Below are positions 17,683 through 27,547 of a DNA stretch of 64,000 bases, one piece after another. Below the pieces are notes generated by a model. It saw only the letters and a list, made by a program, of their open reading frames with translations, searched no databases and was not told where the DNA came from. Positions within the stretch are counted from its first letter, which is position 1; every line of letters begins with the position of its first letter. The DNA lies in assembly GCA_029571215.1 (NCBI GenBank), contig JAKPTE010000039.1:62001-126000 (forward strand), written 5' to 3'. The translations under genes were made by a program, and so were the position numbers. Source of the DNA: Bacteroidota bacterium. Its GTDB lineage: Bacteria > Bacteroidota > Bacteroidia > Bacteroidales > JAAYUG01.

Positions 17683-18019
17683 AGCTTTTAGTTCTAATAG
17701 GTTAACAAAATCGGGTTGATTCGAATTTTCATCAGCAATTTTGTAAAAAATCCTTCAATAAAAAAATCCCTGCAACTATTGATTTTATTAGTATTTTGTT
17801 ATGAAATTGTTTACCAGAATGTTAAATTTTTCATTTTTTTGAAAAAATTTTTAAGAATAAGTCATTCAAGAGAATACAGGAAAGGCAGCTTAAGAAATTA
17901 ACAATTAAATGTTTAAGTAATGTTACTTCAAGAAGTTTGAAGAAAGCTTCCTGAGATGGCCAGAGTTGGTCAACGGAATATGGTCTTTGGTCAAAATTTT
18001 CTGTATGGGCTGTTTCCAG
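17683..18019. other. Gene-free 337-bp AT-rich stretch upstream of dnaA
   Basis: The part from 17700 to 17920 is strongly AT-rich with long A and T runs and should contain the minus-strand dnaA promoter. I find no match to the DnaA box consensus and no tandem 13-mers. The part from 17925 to 18019 has more balanced composition but no supported gene. Confidence 0.6.
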
Positions 18020-18940
18020 TTATTTCTGTCGATTACCTCCGAAAACCGAAAAATGAACATATCGTTTCGGATTTTCTTTGAGGTCACGAAGAAGAAGATC
18101 CAGATTACGGGAGGCAGATTCCAGATTGCGGTATAGTGAATCATTGGAAGCCAGCATACCGAGGGTTCCTTTTCCCTGGTTGATTTGGTCAAGTACCTCA
18201 TTTAACTGGGCCACAGCCTGCTGGGTCTGCATAACAGTGTTTTGAACATTGGCTTTTGCCAGGGAATCAGAAATATCAGATAAATTGCTGATTATGTGGG
18301 TTATTTTGGGATTATTCGCCTTCAGATTGGCTGAAATCGCTTCAAAATTCTGAAACATCCTGTTCAGCCTTTCATTCTGATCACTCAGATTTTCCGAGAT
18401 ATTCTTTACATTGCTCATGGTTGCCCGGAAATTCTGAATGGTTTGCGGGTTAAGAGCCATGGAAGCAGACCTTACGAGCGAGTCGATGGATATCATAACC
18501 CGTTCGGCTTTGTTTTTCAGGGGCATAAGCTGATCCATCAGACCAATTTCTACATCGGTTATCAGGGTATCATGTTCATGCTGGAAGAGCGAATCGGTGG
18601 AGAAGATCAGACGGATGGCTTTGGTGCCCATAATATCATTATTGTATATCTGGGCAATGGAGTTTTTCGGAATCCTGATGGTACGGTTGACACTGATTTC
18701 GATGATAATTTTACCGGAATGATCTTCCTTAAAGTACATTTTATGGACATTCCCTACTTTGTAACCGCTTACATAAACTCCTGCCGAAGGTGTGAGTCCA
18801 CCAATATTGTCAAATTCAAGAAAATAGTAATTGGTTCTGGAAAAGACATTAATTCCTTTGAGGTAATTAATTCCCCAGATGGCCAAAGCCAAAACGATCA
18901 AAACAAGGGCTCCTATTTTTACTTCCCGTTTGATTTTCAT
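18020..18940 (-). CDS. MlaD/MCE-family lipid-transport protein
   Basis: The protein has an N-terminal membrane anchor (residues ~9-27) and then one MCE domain: NYYFLEFDNIGGLTPSAGVYVSGYKVGNV through about residue 115. The rest is a long helical region with heptads (~130-290), as in single-MCE periplasmic proteins that bridge or form lipid channels with an ABC transporter. The MlaE and MlaF genes are not in the window. The gene follows the amidase by 6 bp on the same strand. Confidence 0.9.
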   Translation of the reverse strand: MKIKREVKIGALVLIVLALAIWGINYLKGINVFSRTNYYFLEFDNIGGLTPSAGVYVSGYKVGNVHKMYFKEDHSGKIIIEISVNRTIRIPKNSIAQIYNNDIMGTKAIRLIFSTDSLFQHEHDTLITDVEIGLMDQLMPLKNKAERVMISIDSLVRSASMALNPQTIQNFRATMSNVKNISENLSDQNERLNRMFQNFEAISANLKANNPKITHIISNLSDISDSLAKANVQNTVMQTQQAVAQLNEVLDQINQGKGTLGMLASNDSLYRNLESASRNLDLLLRDLKENPKRYVHFSVFGGNRQK

Positions 18941-18946
18941 GGGATT

Positions 18947-20113
18947 CTATTTTTGATTCTGATTCAGTATCTGACTCAAAGGTATAATTTTGCCATTACG
19001 TATTGCAATGACAAAAGCTCCCGGGTACATTTTTTTTATGTCTCTGCAGAATGCAGCAGCTGTTTCATACGAACCGGCAGTTCCCGTAATGTACTTAAAC
19101 ATTTTATTAACAAAGAGTTCCCTGATTGTACTGTCGGGATATGCTTTTCTTAAAGGAGCAAAATAATCGGAAGCAATGCTCAACGGGGAGCCCGAGGATA
19201 AAATCTGTACCGAAAAAAGAACAGTGGAGGTATCGGTAGGGATTTCCGCAATGGTTGTTTTTATGGAATTTTGAGATTTTGGGTAATAGGCACTGCTGTG
19301 GCCTTCGATATAATTCTTATATGTTCTGAAGGCTCTAAAAATGGCCGAAGCTATCAGATCCTGTCCCTCTTCTGACAGGAGAAATTTCTCTTCTTTTGGA
19401 TTGGAAATGAATCCGGTTTCGATCAGAATGCTGGGCATGCTTGTTCGCCACAGAACAAGAAATCCAGCTTGTTTTACACCACGGTCACACCGGAGAGCCT
19501 TTTCCCTGAATTCATCCTGTACCATGGCAGCAAGGGTGAGGCTTTGTTCAAGGTACTTATTCTGCATCAGGGAAAAAATAATGTACGACTCAGGCGAAGA
19601 TGGGTCAAAACCCTCATATTTAATGGAATAATCCTTTTCCAACACAATGACTGAATTTTCCTTCTTGGCCACTTCAAAATTCTTTTCATCCGTATGCAAC
19701 CCCATGACGTAGGTTTCAGTTCCCTCGGCCTCCCGGTTTTTAGGATTCGCATTGACATGAATCGAAACAAAAAGATCGGCATTGTTTTTATTAGCAATGT
19801 CAGCCCGGTCAAACAAGGGTATAAAGGTATCGTTTTTGCGGGTGTAGATTACTTCAACATTATTGAAATTTTCAGTTATGTATTGTCCAACCTTCAATGC
19901 AATGGGAAGGGTTATATCTTTTTCACGTGCAGTTCTACCGATTGCTCCCGGGTCTTCCCCGCCATGGCCGGCATCGATAACCACTTTGCGAAGCGCAGGA
20001 GAGTCCGGTATACGAGGCTGGGCTACAGCTAAAATCCCTGTGGCAAAAAATACAACAAGACGGAGGAAGGTGCGTTTGTTTATATATGTGTGTAAATTGT
20101 TCCCTTGGATCAT
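18947..20113 (-). CDS. N-acetylmuramoyl-L-alanine amidase with C-terminal SPOR-like domain
   Basis: The amidase cuts the MurNAc-L-Ala bond of peptidoglycan. After a signal peptide (to ~Ala31-Gln32), the Amidase_3 domain (residues ~42-240) shows the zinc ligands in VIDAGHGGEDPGAIG, the FVSIHVNAN motif and the catalytic ILIETGFISN segment. The last ~80 residues (FSVQILSSGSPLS to GAFVIAIRNGKIIPL) look like a SPOR domain, which binds denuded glycan at the septum. It is upstream of and co-oriented with the MCE gene and divergent from the LptD-like gene. Confidence 0.93.
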   Translation of the reverse strand: MIQGNNLHTYINKRTFLRLVVFFATGILAVAQPRIPDSPALRKVVIDAGHGGEDPGAIGRTAREKDITLPIALKVGQYITENFNNVEVIYTRKNDTFIPLFDRADIANKNNADLFVSIHVNANPKNREAEGTETYVMGLHTDEKNFEVAKKENSVIVLEKDYSIKYEGFDPSSPESYIIFSLMQNKYLEQSLTLAAMVQDEFREKALRCDRGVKQAGFLVLWRTSMPSILIETGFISNPKEEKFLLSEEGQDLIASAIFRAFRTYKNYIEGHSSAYYPKSQNSIKTTIAEIPTDTSTVLFSVQILSSGSPLSIASDYFAPLRKAYPDSTIRELFVNKMFKYITGTAGSYETAAAFCRDIKKMYPGAFVIAIRNGKIIPLSQILNQNQK

Positions 20114-20135
20114 AAAGGCTGATGTGATTTTTACT

Positions 20136-20143
20136 TAGTTTTG
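20136..20143 (+). promoter_or_regulatory. -7 box (TAGTTTTG) of the LptD-like gene
   Basis: TAGTTTTG matches TAnnTTTG and ends 13 bp before the ATG at 20157, implying a very short leader. The divergent amidase starts at 20113, so the two promoters share a 43-bp gap. Confidence 0.4.
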
Positions 20144-20156
20144 CACATCATTTTGC

Positions 20157-22877
20157 ATGGCTTTGATGCACAAAAATAGCATAAAAACGGTAATCCCCGG
20201 AATATTCACGTTGGCAGTTACTGCACAATGCTTTCTTTTTATCAACAAGGTAGCAGCTTCTTCTTTCATTTACACCTGGCAGTTTCAGCTTTCACGGGAA
20301 ATAAAAGATTCTGTGAGGAATTTGCAGGTTTCTCAGGATTCTCTGGTTGCGCCTGCTGATAGTGCTGTTTCATTAGCACAACCGGTCAGCGCCGGGAAGG
20401 CGGGCGATCTTGATGCTCCTGTGGTATATACCTGTGACGATAGCATGGCAGTCGAAATGGGCGGAGTTAGAAAGGTTTACCTCTGGAAAAATGTTGTGGT
20501 TACTTATAAAGATATTGAGCTCAAGGCGGATTATGTGGAATTCAATATGGATTCGCAAACTGTCTTTGCCAAAGGTCTTCCCGACAGTACCGGGAAAATT
20601 GTTGGAAACCCTGTATTCAAGCAGGGTAACCAGGAATTTGAATCAGAAAATATGTACTATAATTTCAATACCAGAAAAGGGTACATTAAAACGCTCAGAA
20701 CCAATCAGGAGGGAGGTGTATTGCATGCCGACCTCACAAAACGCCTGCCCAACGGCGATATCAATCTGAAAGGTGGTAAATACACCACCTGTGATGCCGA
20801 GCATCCTCATTTCTATATCGCGCTTACCAAAGCAGTTTCCATACCCGGCGATAAAATTGTTTCAGGTCCGGCCTATATTGTTCTGGAAGATGTTCCCCTG
20901 CCAATTGGCATACCGTTTGGATTCTTCCCCAATACCCGCACCAGTGCTTCCGGGATCCTTCTGCCTACATATGGGGAAGAAATGAGCCGCGGTTTTTATC
21001 TCCGGAACGGTGGCTATTATATAGCGCTGAATGACCATGTTGACCTGCGTATACAGGGAGATATCTACACCAAAGGCACCTGGGGGGTGAATGCAACTTC
21101 CAACTACAGAAAAAGATATGCCTTCAGCGGAAGTTTTTCCGGTCGTTTCTACCAGAACATAACCAGCGAGAAAGATCTCCCCGATTACAGAAAGAGTAAC
21201 GATTTTTCCATTCAGTGGTCTCACCGGCAGGATCCTAAAGCAAATCCAACCCGAACGTTTGGTGCCAACGTGAATTTTTCCAGTTCCAGCTTTGACAGAA
21301 ACCACAGCTATAATATTGAAAACTACCTTAATACGACCAAGAGTTCCAGTATATCCTATTCCAAGATCTGGCCGGGAAGTCCTTTCAACCTCACTGCGGG
21401 ATTAACCCATTCACAGAACAGCAGCACCAAAGCTGTAAATCTCAGTCTCCCAAACCTTACCTTCAACATGTCGGCCATTTACCCATTCCGGAATATTGGT
21501 AATCCGGCAAAAGACAGATTCTGGAAAAACATCCAGCTGACGTACTCATCAGCATTGCAGAATAATATCACTACAACCGATTCCCTTTTGTTTACCAAAA
21601 GGATGTTTGAAAATATGCAAAACGGATATCGTCATAATATACCCCTCAGCTTCAATTTTAAACCGATAAATGGCTTTAATATCACTCCCAGCCTCAACTA
21701 TACCGGTTATTTGTACACTTCACAGATCAGAAAGTACTGGGATCCGGAAGCGATGGTACCTGGAGATACCGTTCCGGGTGGCATTGTTACCGACACAATT
21801 ACCGGCCTGACATATGCCCATGCACTTTATCCGGCTTTGTCCATAACGCTGAATCCTAAAATATATGGGATGTTTGCATTCAAAAAAGGGTCGGTTAAAG
21901 CTATCCGGCATGTCATTTCACCTTCCGCCTCATTTAGCTATGTTCCTGATGTGCGGGGAATTATTCCAAGTTATTATCGTTCGGTTCGGAATGAAAAAAC
22001 AGGTGATACAGTTGTTTATTCCATCTATGATAACAATCTCTGGAGAGCGCCGTCAGCCAATGGCCGGAGCGCAAGCCTCAGTCTCAGCCTTCGCAATACC
22101 CTGGAAATGAAATATAAACCTAAGAACGATACCTCCGAAACACTTAAAAAGGCCAAGATTCTAGAAAATTTCGACTTCAGTACCAGCTATAATCCTTACC
22201 TTAAAAAATTCAGGTGGAGCGATATACGGTTCAATACCGGGAATAGTTTTTTTAACGGGAAAATGGATGCCAGGTTATCCGCATCGTTTGATCCGTACCA
22301 GTTGGATTCGACCGGAATAAGGATTAATCGTTTGGAAATCAACGATTTTTTAAAAAACCACCGTCTGGCCCGTTTGAAAAATGCCCAGTTGTCTGTTGGA
22401 TTGCGATTGCAATCGGCAGCGGGGAAGAAACCCGCGCAGCAGCAATCGGGCCAGAATAATCCGGCGGGACCTGATGCATCTGTTCTTCCTGCCGAACGTA
22501 CCGATGCCTATGAGCTGGACAATTTCAATACCGAACAGGTTGACTTCAGTATTCCCTGGTCATTCCGTTTCGATTATTCGTTCAGTTATTCTAAACTGGC
22601 CTTAAAAAGCTCCATCGTTCAGTCATTGAGAGTTTCCGGGGATTTTAGCCTCACTCCCAAATGGAAAATAGGAATGAATACAGGGTATGATTTTGTGAGC
22701 AAGAAAATGACCATGACCAATATCAATATCCACCGTGACCTTCATTGCTGGGAAATGAGTATCAACTTTGTTCCTTTCGGGGATCGCAAAAGTTATTCGT
22801 TTAATATCAATGTTAAATCTTCCATCCTGCGGGATCTTAAGTACAATAAATCCCGAAGCTGGTACGATAATTTCTAA
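20157..22877 (+). CDS. LptD-like outer-membrane LPS assembly protein
   Basis: The 906-residue protein has a signal sequence, a periplasmic OstA/LptA-like beta-jellyroll (residues ~90-250; KNVVVTYKDIELKADYVEFNMDSQ and NMYYNFNTRKGYI) and a large C-terminal beta-barrel with alternating hydrophobic strands ending in YNKSRSWYDNF. The plug-proximal PLPIGIPFGFFPN resembles the Bacteroidota branch annotated as putative LPS assembly protein LptD. It inserts lipopolysaccharide in the outer leaflet. The start could also be the second ATG at 20166. It lies divergent from the amidase-MCE pair, an envelope-gene neighbourhood. Confidence 0.9.
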   Translation: MALMHKNSIKTVIPGIFTLAVTAQCFLFINKVAASSFIYTWQFQLSREIKDSVRNLQVSQDSLVAPADSAVSLAQPVSAGKAGDLDAPVVYTCDDSMAVEMGGVRKVYLWKNVVVTYKDIELKADYVEFNMDSQTVFAKGLPDSTGKIVGNPVFKQGNQEFESENMYYNFNTRKGYIKTLRTNQEGGVLHADLTKRLPNGDINLKGGKYTTCDAEHPHFYIALTKAVSIPGDKIVSGPAYIVLEDVPLPIGIPFGFFPNTRTSASGILLPTYGEEMSRGFYLRNGGYYIALNDHVDLRIQGDIYTKGTWGVNATSNYRKRYAFSGSFSGRFYQNITSEKDLPDYRKSNDFSIQWSHRQDPKANPTRTFGANVNFSSSSFDRNHSYNIENYLNTTKSSSISYSKIWPGSPFNLTAGLTHSQNSSTKAVNLSLPNLTFNMSAIYPFRNIGNPAKDRFWKNIQLTYSSALQNNITTTDSLLFTKRMFENMQNGYRHNIPLSFNFKPINGFNITPSLNYTGYLYTSQIRKYWDPEAMVPGDTVPGGIVTDTITGLTYAHALYPALSITLNPKIYGMFAFKKGSVKAIRHVISPSASFSYVPDVRGIIPSYYRSVRNEKTGDTVVYSIYDNNLWRAPSANGRSASLSLSLRNTLEMKYKPKNDTSETLKKAKILENFDFSTSYNPYLKKFRWSDIRFNTGNSFFNGKMDARLSASFDPYQLDSTGIRINRLEINDFLKNHRLARLKNAQLSVGLRLQSAAGKKPAQQQSGQNNPAGPDASVLPAERTDAYELDNFNTEQVDFSIPWSFRFDYSFSYSKLALKSSIVQSLRVSGDFSLTPKWKIGMNTGYDFVSKKMTMTNINIHRDLHCWEMSINFVPFGDRKSYSFNINVKSSILRDLKYNKSRSWYDNF

Positions 22878-23050
22878 GAAGGCCACCGGATGAAAAACAG
22901 ATGGTTTGTTACCGTATCTCCCTTGCATCAATCAGTTCAGAAAATCAAGTTATTGATAAATTAATGAATTTCTGATTTTGTTGTGCTTTGAATAAATCCT
23001 GACAGCCAGGAAAATTGCCGGCGGGTTTCATTGACTGAAACAAAAGAAAA

Positions 23051-23074
23051 AAGCCGGAGAAGTGTTTCCGGCTT
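23051..23074. terminator. Terminator at the end of the rpsF-rpsR-rplI operon
   Basis: AAGCCGGA (23051-23058) pairs with TCCGGCTT (23067-23074). The minus-strand product is followed by a T-run (the A-run at 23045-23052), so it ends the ribosomal operon; plus-strand function for the LptD-like gene is weaker. Confidence 0.75.
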
Positions 23075-23103
23075 AATTCAATAATAAGAAGCTTGTGTTT
23101 GTG

Positions 23104-23550
23104 CTATTCGGAAACGATCTCAAACTTTATATCAGCATAAACGTCTTTGTAAAGTTTTATCCGGGCATGGTAGGTACCCACTTCCTTAACAAGCTCTTCG
23201 CGTATGGTAATGTTTTTTCTGTCTATTTCAAAGCCTTTTGCCGCAAGAGCTTCAGCAATCATAATGGTATTGACCGAACCGAATATCTTCCCTTTGGAAC
23301 TTGTTTTGGCTCCGATGGTAAGTGCAACCTCTTTCAGTTTTTCAGCCAGAGCAAGTGCTTCATTTCGAAGTTTTTCTTCTTTATGTGCCCTTTGCCTCTG
23401 AATTTCAGCATGCATTTTCAGAACGGAAGGAGTAGCGCTGATGGCAAGTCCTTTCGGTATGAGATAGTTCCTGGCATAACCGTCACGTACAGTTACCAGT
23501 TCATCCTTTGATCCCAGATTGGGAACATCCTGTTTCAATATAATCTGCAT
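23104..23550 (-). CDS. rplI: 50S ribosomal protein L9
   Basis: The 148-residue protein has the L9 N-terminal globular domain (MQIILKQDVPNLGSKDELVTVRDGYARNYLIPKG), the long connecting helix (residues ~42-75) and the C-terminal domain (KIFGSVNTIMIAEALAAKG). It is the last gene of the S6-S18-L9 operon, the standard order. Confidence 0.98.
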   Translation of the reverse strand: MQIILKQDVPNLGSKDELVTVRDGYARNYLIPKGLAISATPSVLKMHAEIQRQRAHKEEKLRNEALALAEKLKEVALTIGAKTSSKGKIFGSVNTIMIAEALAAKGFEIDRKNITIREELVKEVGTYHARIKLYKDVYADIKFEIVSE

Positions 23551-23569
23551 AGTGATTCCTCCTGAATGA

Positions 23570-23839
23570 TTACTTGAGTAAATCAGTTACATAAGGCAAA
23601 AGTGCCAGGTGCCTTGCCCTCTTAATAGCCTGGGCAACTTTACGCTGGTATTTCAGCGAAGTACCGGTAAGTCGGCGGGGCAATATTTTACCCTGTTCGT
23701 TGAGGAATTTTTTCAAAAATTCAGGATCCTTGTAATCAACGTACTTAATCCTGTTCTTTTTGAAACGGCAGTATTTCTTCTTTTTGATTTCAACTGACGG
23801 CGGTGTCAGGTATCTGATTTCTCCCTGATTCTGGTTCAT
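23570..23839 (-). CDS. rpsR: 30S ribosomal protein S18
   Basis: The 89-residue protein carries the S18 core: [26 protein letters not shown], then [36 protein letters not shown]18 pairs with S6 on the platform of the small subunit. It lies 3 bp after rpsF and 19 bp before rplI. Confidence 0.98.
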   Translation of the reverse strand: MNQNQGEIRYLTPPSVEIKKKKYCRFKKNRIKYVDYKDPEFLKKFLNEQGKILPRRLTGTSLKYQRKVAQAIKRARHLALLPYVTDLLK

Positions 23840-23842
23840 TGC

Positions 23843-24202
23843 TTAATCCTCCATCTTTTTTTCTTTGGGGTTTTCCTTTAAACTTCTTTTCTTCTCACTG
23901 TACTCGATGGCGTACTTATCCATCTTGAAAGTCAGGAACCGGATAATTCGTTCATCACGCCGGTATTCTGTTTCAAGTTTGCTGATAAGTGGCCCCTCAG
24001 CTTTGAACTCAATCAGGTGATAAAATCCGGTGGTTTTCTTCTGGATCGGGTAAGCAAGTTTGCGCAACCCCCAGTCTTCCTCGTGGACGATCTCACCACC
24101 ACCATCGGTGATCACGCTCCGGAATTTTTGTACCGCTTCCTTTGCCTGTGCTTCAGACAAAACGGGAGTTAAAATGAAAACGGTTTCGTACTGGTTTAAC
24201 AT
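23843..24202 (-). CDS. rpsF: 30S ribosomal protein S6
   Basis: The 119-residue protein matches S6: [57 protein letters not shown] and [18 protein letters not shown]. The C-terminus has a charged Lys-rich tail. It is the first gene of the operon; a minus-strand TATCTTTG box at 24239-24246 is the probable promoter. Confidence 0.98.
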   Translation of the reverse strand: MLNQYETVFILTPVLSEAQAKEAVQKFRSVITDGGGEIVHEEDWGLRKLAYPIQKKTTGFYHLIEFKAEGPLISKLETEYRRDERIIRFLTFKMDKYAIEYSEKKRSLKENPKEKKMED

Positions 24203-24238
24203 AATGATTTAAAATTAATTAATTAATTTTTTGGCCTG

Positions 24239-24246
24239 CAAAGATA
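24239..24246 (-). promoter_or_regulatory. -7 box (TATCTTTG) of the rpsF operon
   Basis: Read on the minus strand this is an exact TATCTTTG, 37 bp upstream of the rpsF ATG. The predicted leader is about 30 nt and very AT-rich. Confidence 0.5.
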
Positions 24247-24493
24247 GAAACTTTTTCCTTTATTGAAAATTTTTTAGCATTATCCGGAAGAGCTTTCAGT
24301 AGTTCTTTTTTTTGCCAAACTCTGTAAAACATTATGAAACAATTTATTGCATCAAAATGTCCACTGATCATTCTTTCTTCCATCTTGCGCAAAATAGTAA
24401 TCAGACCCTGCTTTACTCAGCAATAAATGTCGGGAAAGTGAAAAACTCCGTGAATGCCCACCACAGAACTTAAATACGGACAACACCGGCACC

Positions 24494-24512
24494 GAACACG
24501 AAACACGAAACA
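24494..24512. repeat. CACGAAA-type tandem repeat before dnaX
   Basis: The sequence ACACGAAACACGAAACA is a tandem of a 7-8 bp unit. The same 17 bp occur before folD near 51970-51986, and a degenerate version lies before the gene at 59933. Confidence 0.6.
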
Positions 24513-24523
24513 ACATATTTTAC

Positions 24524-24531
24524 TACATTTG
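24524..24531 (+). promoter_or_regulatory. -7 box (TACATTTG) of dnaX, adjacent to the start codon
   Basis: TACATTTG ends 5 bp before the dnaX ATG at 24537. If it is the promoter, transcription starts at or next to the ATG, giving a leaderless mRNA. Confidence 0.4.
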
Positions 24532-24536
24532 TCCCC

Positions 24537-26260
24537 ATGGAACGTTTCATTGTATCAGCACGAAAATACCGTCCGACAACTTTTGCTTCGGTCATCGGAC
24601 AGGAAGCAATTACGACAACTCTGAAGAATGCAATAAAAAACGGTCAGCTGGCTCAGGCATACCTCTTCTGCGGTCCTCGTGGCGTTGGGAAAACCACCTG
24701 TGCCCGGATTTTTGCAAAAACAATCAACTGTTATCATCTCGACGAGAACACGGAACCATGCAATCAGTGTGAATCGTGCCAGGCTTTCAATGAATCGCGT
24801 TCCTACAATATCCATGAACTGGATGCCGCTTCCAATAACTCGGTAGATGATATACGGAACCTGATAGATCAGGTGAGAATACCCCCTCAGATTGGAAAAT
24901 ACAGCGTGTATATTATCGATGAGGTCACATGCTGTCGGCAGCTGCTTTCAATGCCTTTCTCAAAACCCTCGAGGAACCTCCACGCCATGCTATTTTCATC
25001 CTTGCAACCACCGAAAAACATAAAATCCTGCCAACCATTCTTTCACGTTGTCAAATTTTTGATTTCAACCGGATAAAGGTACGGGATATTGTGAACCATT
25101 TGGCTGATATTGCCTCCCGGGAACAGATTACTGCCGAACCGGATGCTCTCAATATCATAGCGTTAAAGGCTGAAGGCGCCATGCGCGATGCCCTCTCTGT
25201 TTTTGATCAGATTGTCAGCTTTTCTGGAGGACAGGTAACCTATGCCAATGTCATCAAAAGCCTTAATATTCTTGATTATGAATATTATTTCCGGGTGACC
25301 GACAGTTTCCTCGAAAACGATACCGTTTCGGTTCTTCTGTTATTCAATGAAATTCTCGAACACGGCTTTGATGCCCAGAATTTTATTATCAGTCTGGGGA
25401 ATCATTTCCGGGATCTGCTGGTATGCAAGGATCCAAAGACAATCGATCTGCTTGATGTCGGTGAAGGTATCCGGCTCAGGTATCTGGAACAATCGGCAAA
25501 GTGCGACCCGGCGTTTCTGCTTCAGGCTATCGATATTTGCACACAGTGTGATATTCAGTTCCGAACTTCCCGCAATCCCAGGTTACTGGTCGAGTTGAGC
25601 CTTTTGAAACTGGCAGGTCTGACAGCTGAAAAAAAAAAGAATAAGGTAAACCAGCTTGATGACAAAGCGCCAGCGGCAAAGGAAATTACCGTAAAAAAGA
25701 CAGAGAAAACCGTTACTGATAAACCGGACCAACAACAACCGGTTGGTAAAAAACAGACGATTATCACAAGCCCAGCTTCCCTTTCGCTGAAAAATATTCT
25801 TTCGCCAGGTAATCCATCAACCGGTAAATTATCTGCAGTTGCAGCAGATTCTGATGATTCTCCTGTGGTCGAGGAACCTGCGGCTGTTGAAAATGAAGCG
25901 TTTGGAGAAGACCAGCTTGCGTCGGTATACCTGGAATTTGTTCAACAGCTCAAATCGGAAAAACCCAGATTGTACAGTATCCTTTTATCAAAAAAACCTG
26001 TCCTAAAGGAGAATTATGCCATTCATCTCCTCATGGATAATGAAACACAAGTGGAAGATTTCAACCTGAATGTAAAAACGGAACTCCTGCAATATTTGCG
26101 AAAAACACTGAACAATTCTGCTATCAATATTGTTACGGATATTGAAGAAAAAGAATCACCAAGAAGAATCTATACAGCCGAAGAAAAATTCCAGGAGCTG
26201 GCATCCAGAAACCCTCTGCTTATTAAAATGCGCAAGGATTTTAACCTTGATTTTGATTGA
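24537..26260 (+). CDS. dnaX: DNA polymerase III subunits gamma/tau, with a one-base frameshift as sequenced
   Basis: DnaX is the ATPase core of the clamp loader. The 5' frame covers residues 1-~129 with Walker [10 protein letters not shown] and the zinc Cys cluster (CNQCESC). It is interrupted near 24925-24926 in the Walker B motif, where one base is missing: the text reads IIDEV in one frame and [19 protein letters not shown] in the next. Restoring one base gives an intact 574-residue tau-length protein. Because dnaX is essential and both halves are well preserved, a sequencing or assembly error is the likeliest explanation. A run of ten A (25629-25638) lies at the domain III/IV border. The Lys/Pro/Gln-rich linker (~residues 370-450) and the C-terminal tau domain follow. 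icd starts 2 bp after the stop. Confidence 0.93.
25628..25651 (+). promoter_or_regulatory. Ten-A slippage-prone tract in dnaX
   Basis: The codons GAA-AAA-AAA-AAG contain ten consecutive A (25629-25638). With one A gained the frame reads E-K-K-K-E-stop; with one A lost it reads E-K-K-R-I-R-stop. Both end the protein near residue 369-371, close to the end of clamp-loader domain III. Thermus dnaX makes its gamma form by transcriptional slippage at an A-run, so a similar mechanism is plausible. Confidence 0.5.
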
Positions 26261-26262
26261 CT

Positions 26263-27528
26263 ATGACAGGAGAAAGAATTCGAAAAAAAGAAGATCATCT
26301 GGAAGTCCCTGCCTTTCCCATCATTCCTTATATTGAAGGAGACGGTACCGGGCCGGATATCTGGTCTGCCGCGGTAAGAGTGTTTGATGCGGCAGTTGAA
26401 AAATCATATGGAACCAGGCGGAAGATAATCTGGAAGGAAGTATATGCCGGTGAAAAGGCTTTCAAAAAGACCGGAAACTGGCTTCCCGAAGAGACACTTG
26501 ATGCCATTCGGGAACATCTGGTTGCCATCAAAGGCCCGCTGACAACTCCGGTAGGTGGTGGTATCCGTTCACTGAATGTTGCGTTGCGTCAATTGCTTGA
26601 CTTATACGTATGTCTGCGACCTGTCCGCTACTTCAATGGAGTTCCGTCGCCCGTCAAACATCCCGAACTGGTTGATATGGTTATTTTCAGGGAAAATTCA
26701 GAAGATATTTATGCTGGGATTGAATGGATGGCCGGAACAGATGAGGCCAAAAAAGTGATCCGGTTCCTGCAGGAGGAAATGAAGGTTTCCAAAATACGTT
26801 TTCCGGAAACAAGCTCGATAGGAATTAAACCGGTTTCAAAAGAAGGGACCGAACGCCTCGTACGCGATGCAATCCTATATGCTCTTGCGCACAAGCGTCC
26901 TTCCGTTACCCTGGTGCATAAGGGAAACATCATGAAGTTTACAGAGGGAATGTTCAAAGTATGGGGTTATGAACTGGCAGAAAATGAGTTCGGAGATAAG
27001 GTTTTTACTTGGGCAATGTACGACAGGATTGCTGCAGCACAGGGGAATTCTGCTGCTGAGGAGGCCATGAACGATGCTGTGAGGAATGGAAAGTTAATCC
27101 TGAAGGATGTTATTGCAGATGCTTTTCTCCAGCAGATTCTTCTCAGACCAGCAGAATATTCTGTCATTGCTACATTGAATCTCAACGGGGACTATATCTC
27201 AGATGCCCTTGCTGCTATGGTCGGTGGAATTGGAATTGCTCCCGGTGCCAATATCAATTATCAAACCGGACATGCTGTCTTCGAAGCAACCCATGGTACG
27301 GCTCCCAAATATGCAGGACAGGATAAGGTTAATCCCGGTTCGGTTATTCTTTCAGGCGTTATGATGTTCGAATATATGGGATGGAATGAAGCTGCGCAAC
27401 TTATTGTGAACGGCCTGGAAAAAACAATTTTATCCAAAAAAGTCACCTACGACTTCGAGCGTCTTATGGAAGGAGCAACCTTGCTTAAATGTTCTGAATT
27501 TGCAGCAGAAATAATAAATAACATGTAA
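26263..27528 (+). CDS. icd: NADP-type isocitrate dehydrogenase
   Basis: This enzyme oxidises isocitrate to 2-oxoglutarate in the TCA cycle. The 421-residue protein matches the E. coli-type homodimeric enzyme: [14 protein letters not shown], the substrate loop [34 protein letters not shown], and [14 protein letters not shown]. The C-terminal half has the [12 protein letters not shown] segment and [11 protein letters not shown]-like metal region, and the cofactor loop [19 protein letters not shown]. The ATG at 26263 is used; an in-frame TTG at 26257 would overlap the dnaX stop. Confidence 0.96.
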   Translation: MTGERIRKKEDHLEVPAFPIIPYIEGDGTGPDIWSAAVRVFDAAVEKSYGTRRKIIWKEVYAGEKAFKKTGNWLPEETLDAIREHLVAIKGPLTTPVGGGIRSLNVALRQLLDLYVCLRPVRYFNGVPSPVKHPELVDMVIFRENSEDIYAGIEWMAGTDEAKKVIRFLQEEMKVSKIRFPETSSIGIKPVSKEGTERLVRDAILYALAHKRPSVTLVHKGNIMKFTEGMFKVWGYELAENEFGDKVFTWAMYDRIAAAQGNSAAEEAMNDAVRNGKLILKDVIADAFLQQILLRPAEYSVIATLNLNGDYISDALAAMVGGIGIAPGANINYQTGHAVFEATHGTAPKYAGQDKVNPGSVILSGVMMFEYMGWNEAAQLIVNGLEKTILSKKVTYDFERLMEGATLLKCSEFAAEIINNM

Positions 27529-27547
27529 CTCTCAAACCATTGAAAAT

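Larger units (their letters stand above)
24203..24536. other. 334-bp divergent region between rpsF and dnaX
   Basis: No gene is seen. It holds the rpsF promoter box (minus strand, 24239-24246), an AT-rich block, a CACGAAA tandem repeat at about 24494-24512 and the dnaX -7 box at 24524-24531. Confidence 0.6.

Noticed and set aside
17683-18019. Replication origin beside dnaA
   Set aside because: The stretch is AT-rich, but I find no match to TTATCCACA or close variants and no tandem unwinding repeats.
17923-18201. 92-codon minus-strand frame at the end of the MCE gene
   Set aside because: Most of it overlaps the MCE gene in another frame, and the unique part has no clear protein character.
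24915-24935. Programmed -1 frameshift at the dnaX break
   Set aside because: There is no slippery heptamer or stem-loop, and the break lies inside a catalytic motif. A sequencing error is simpler.
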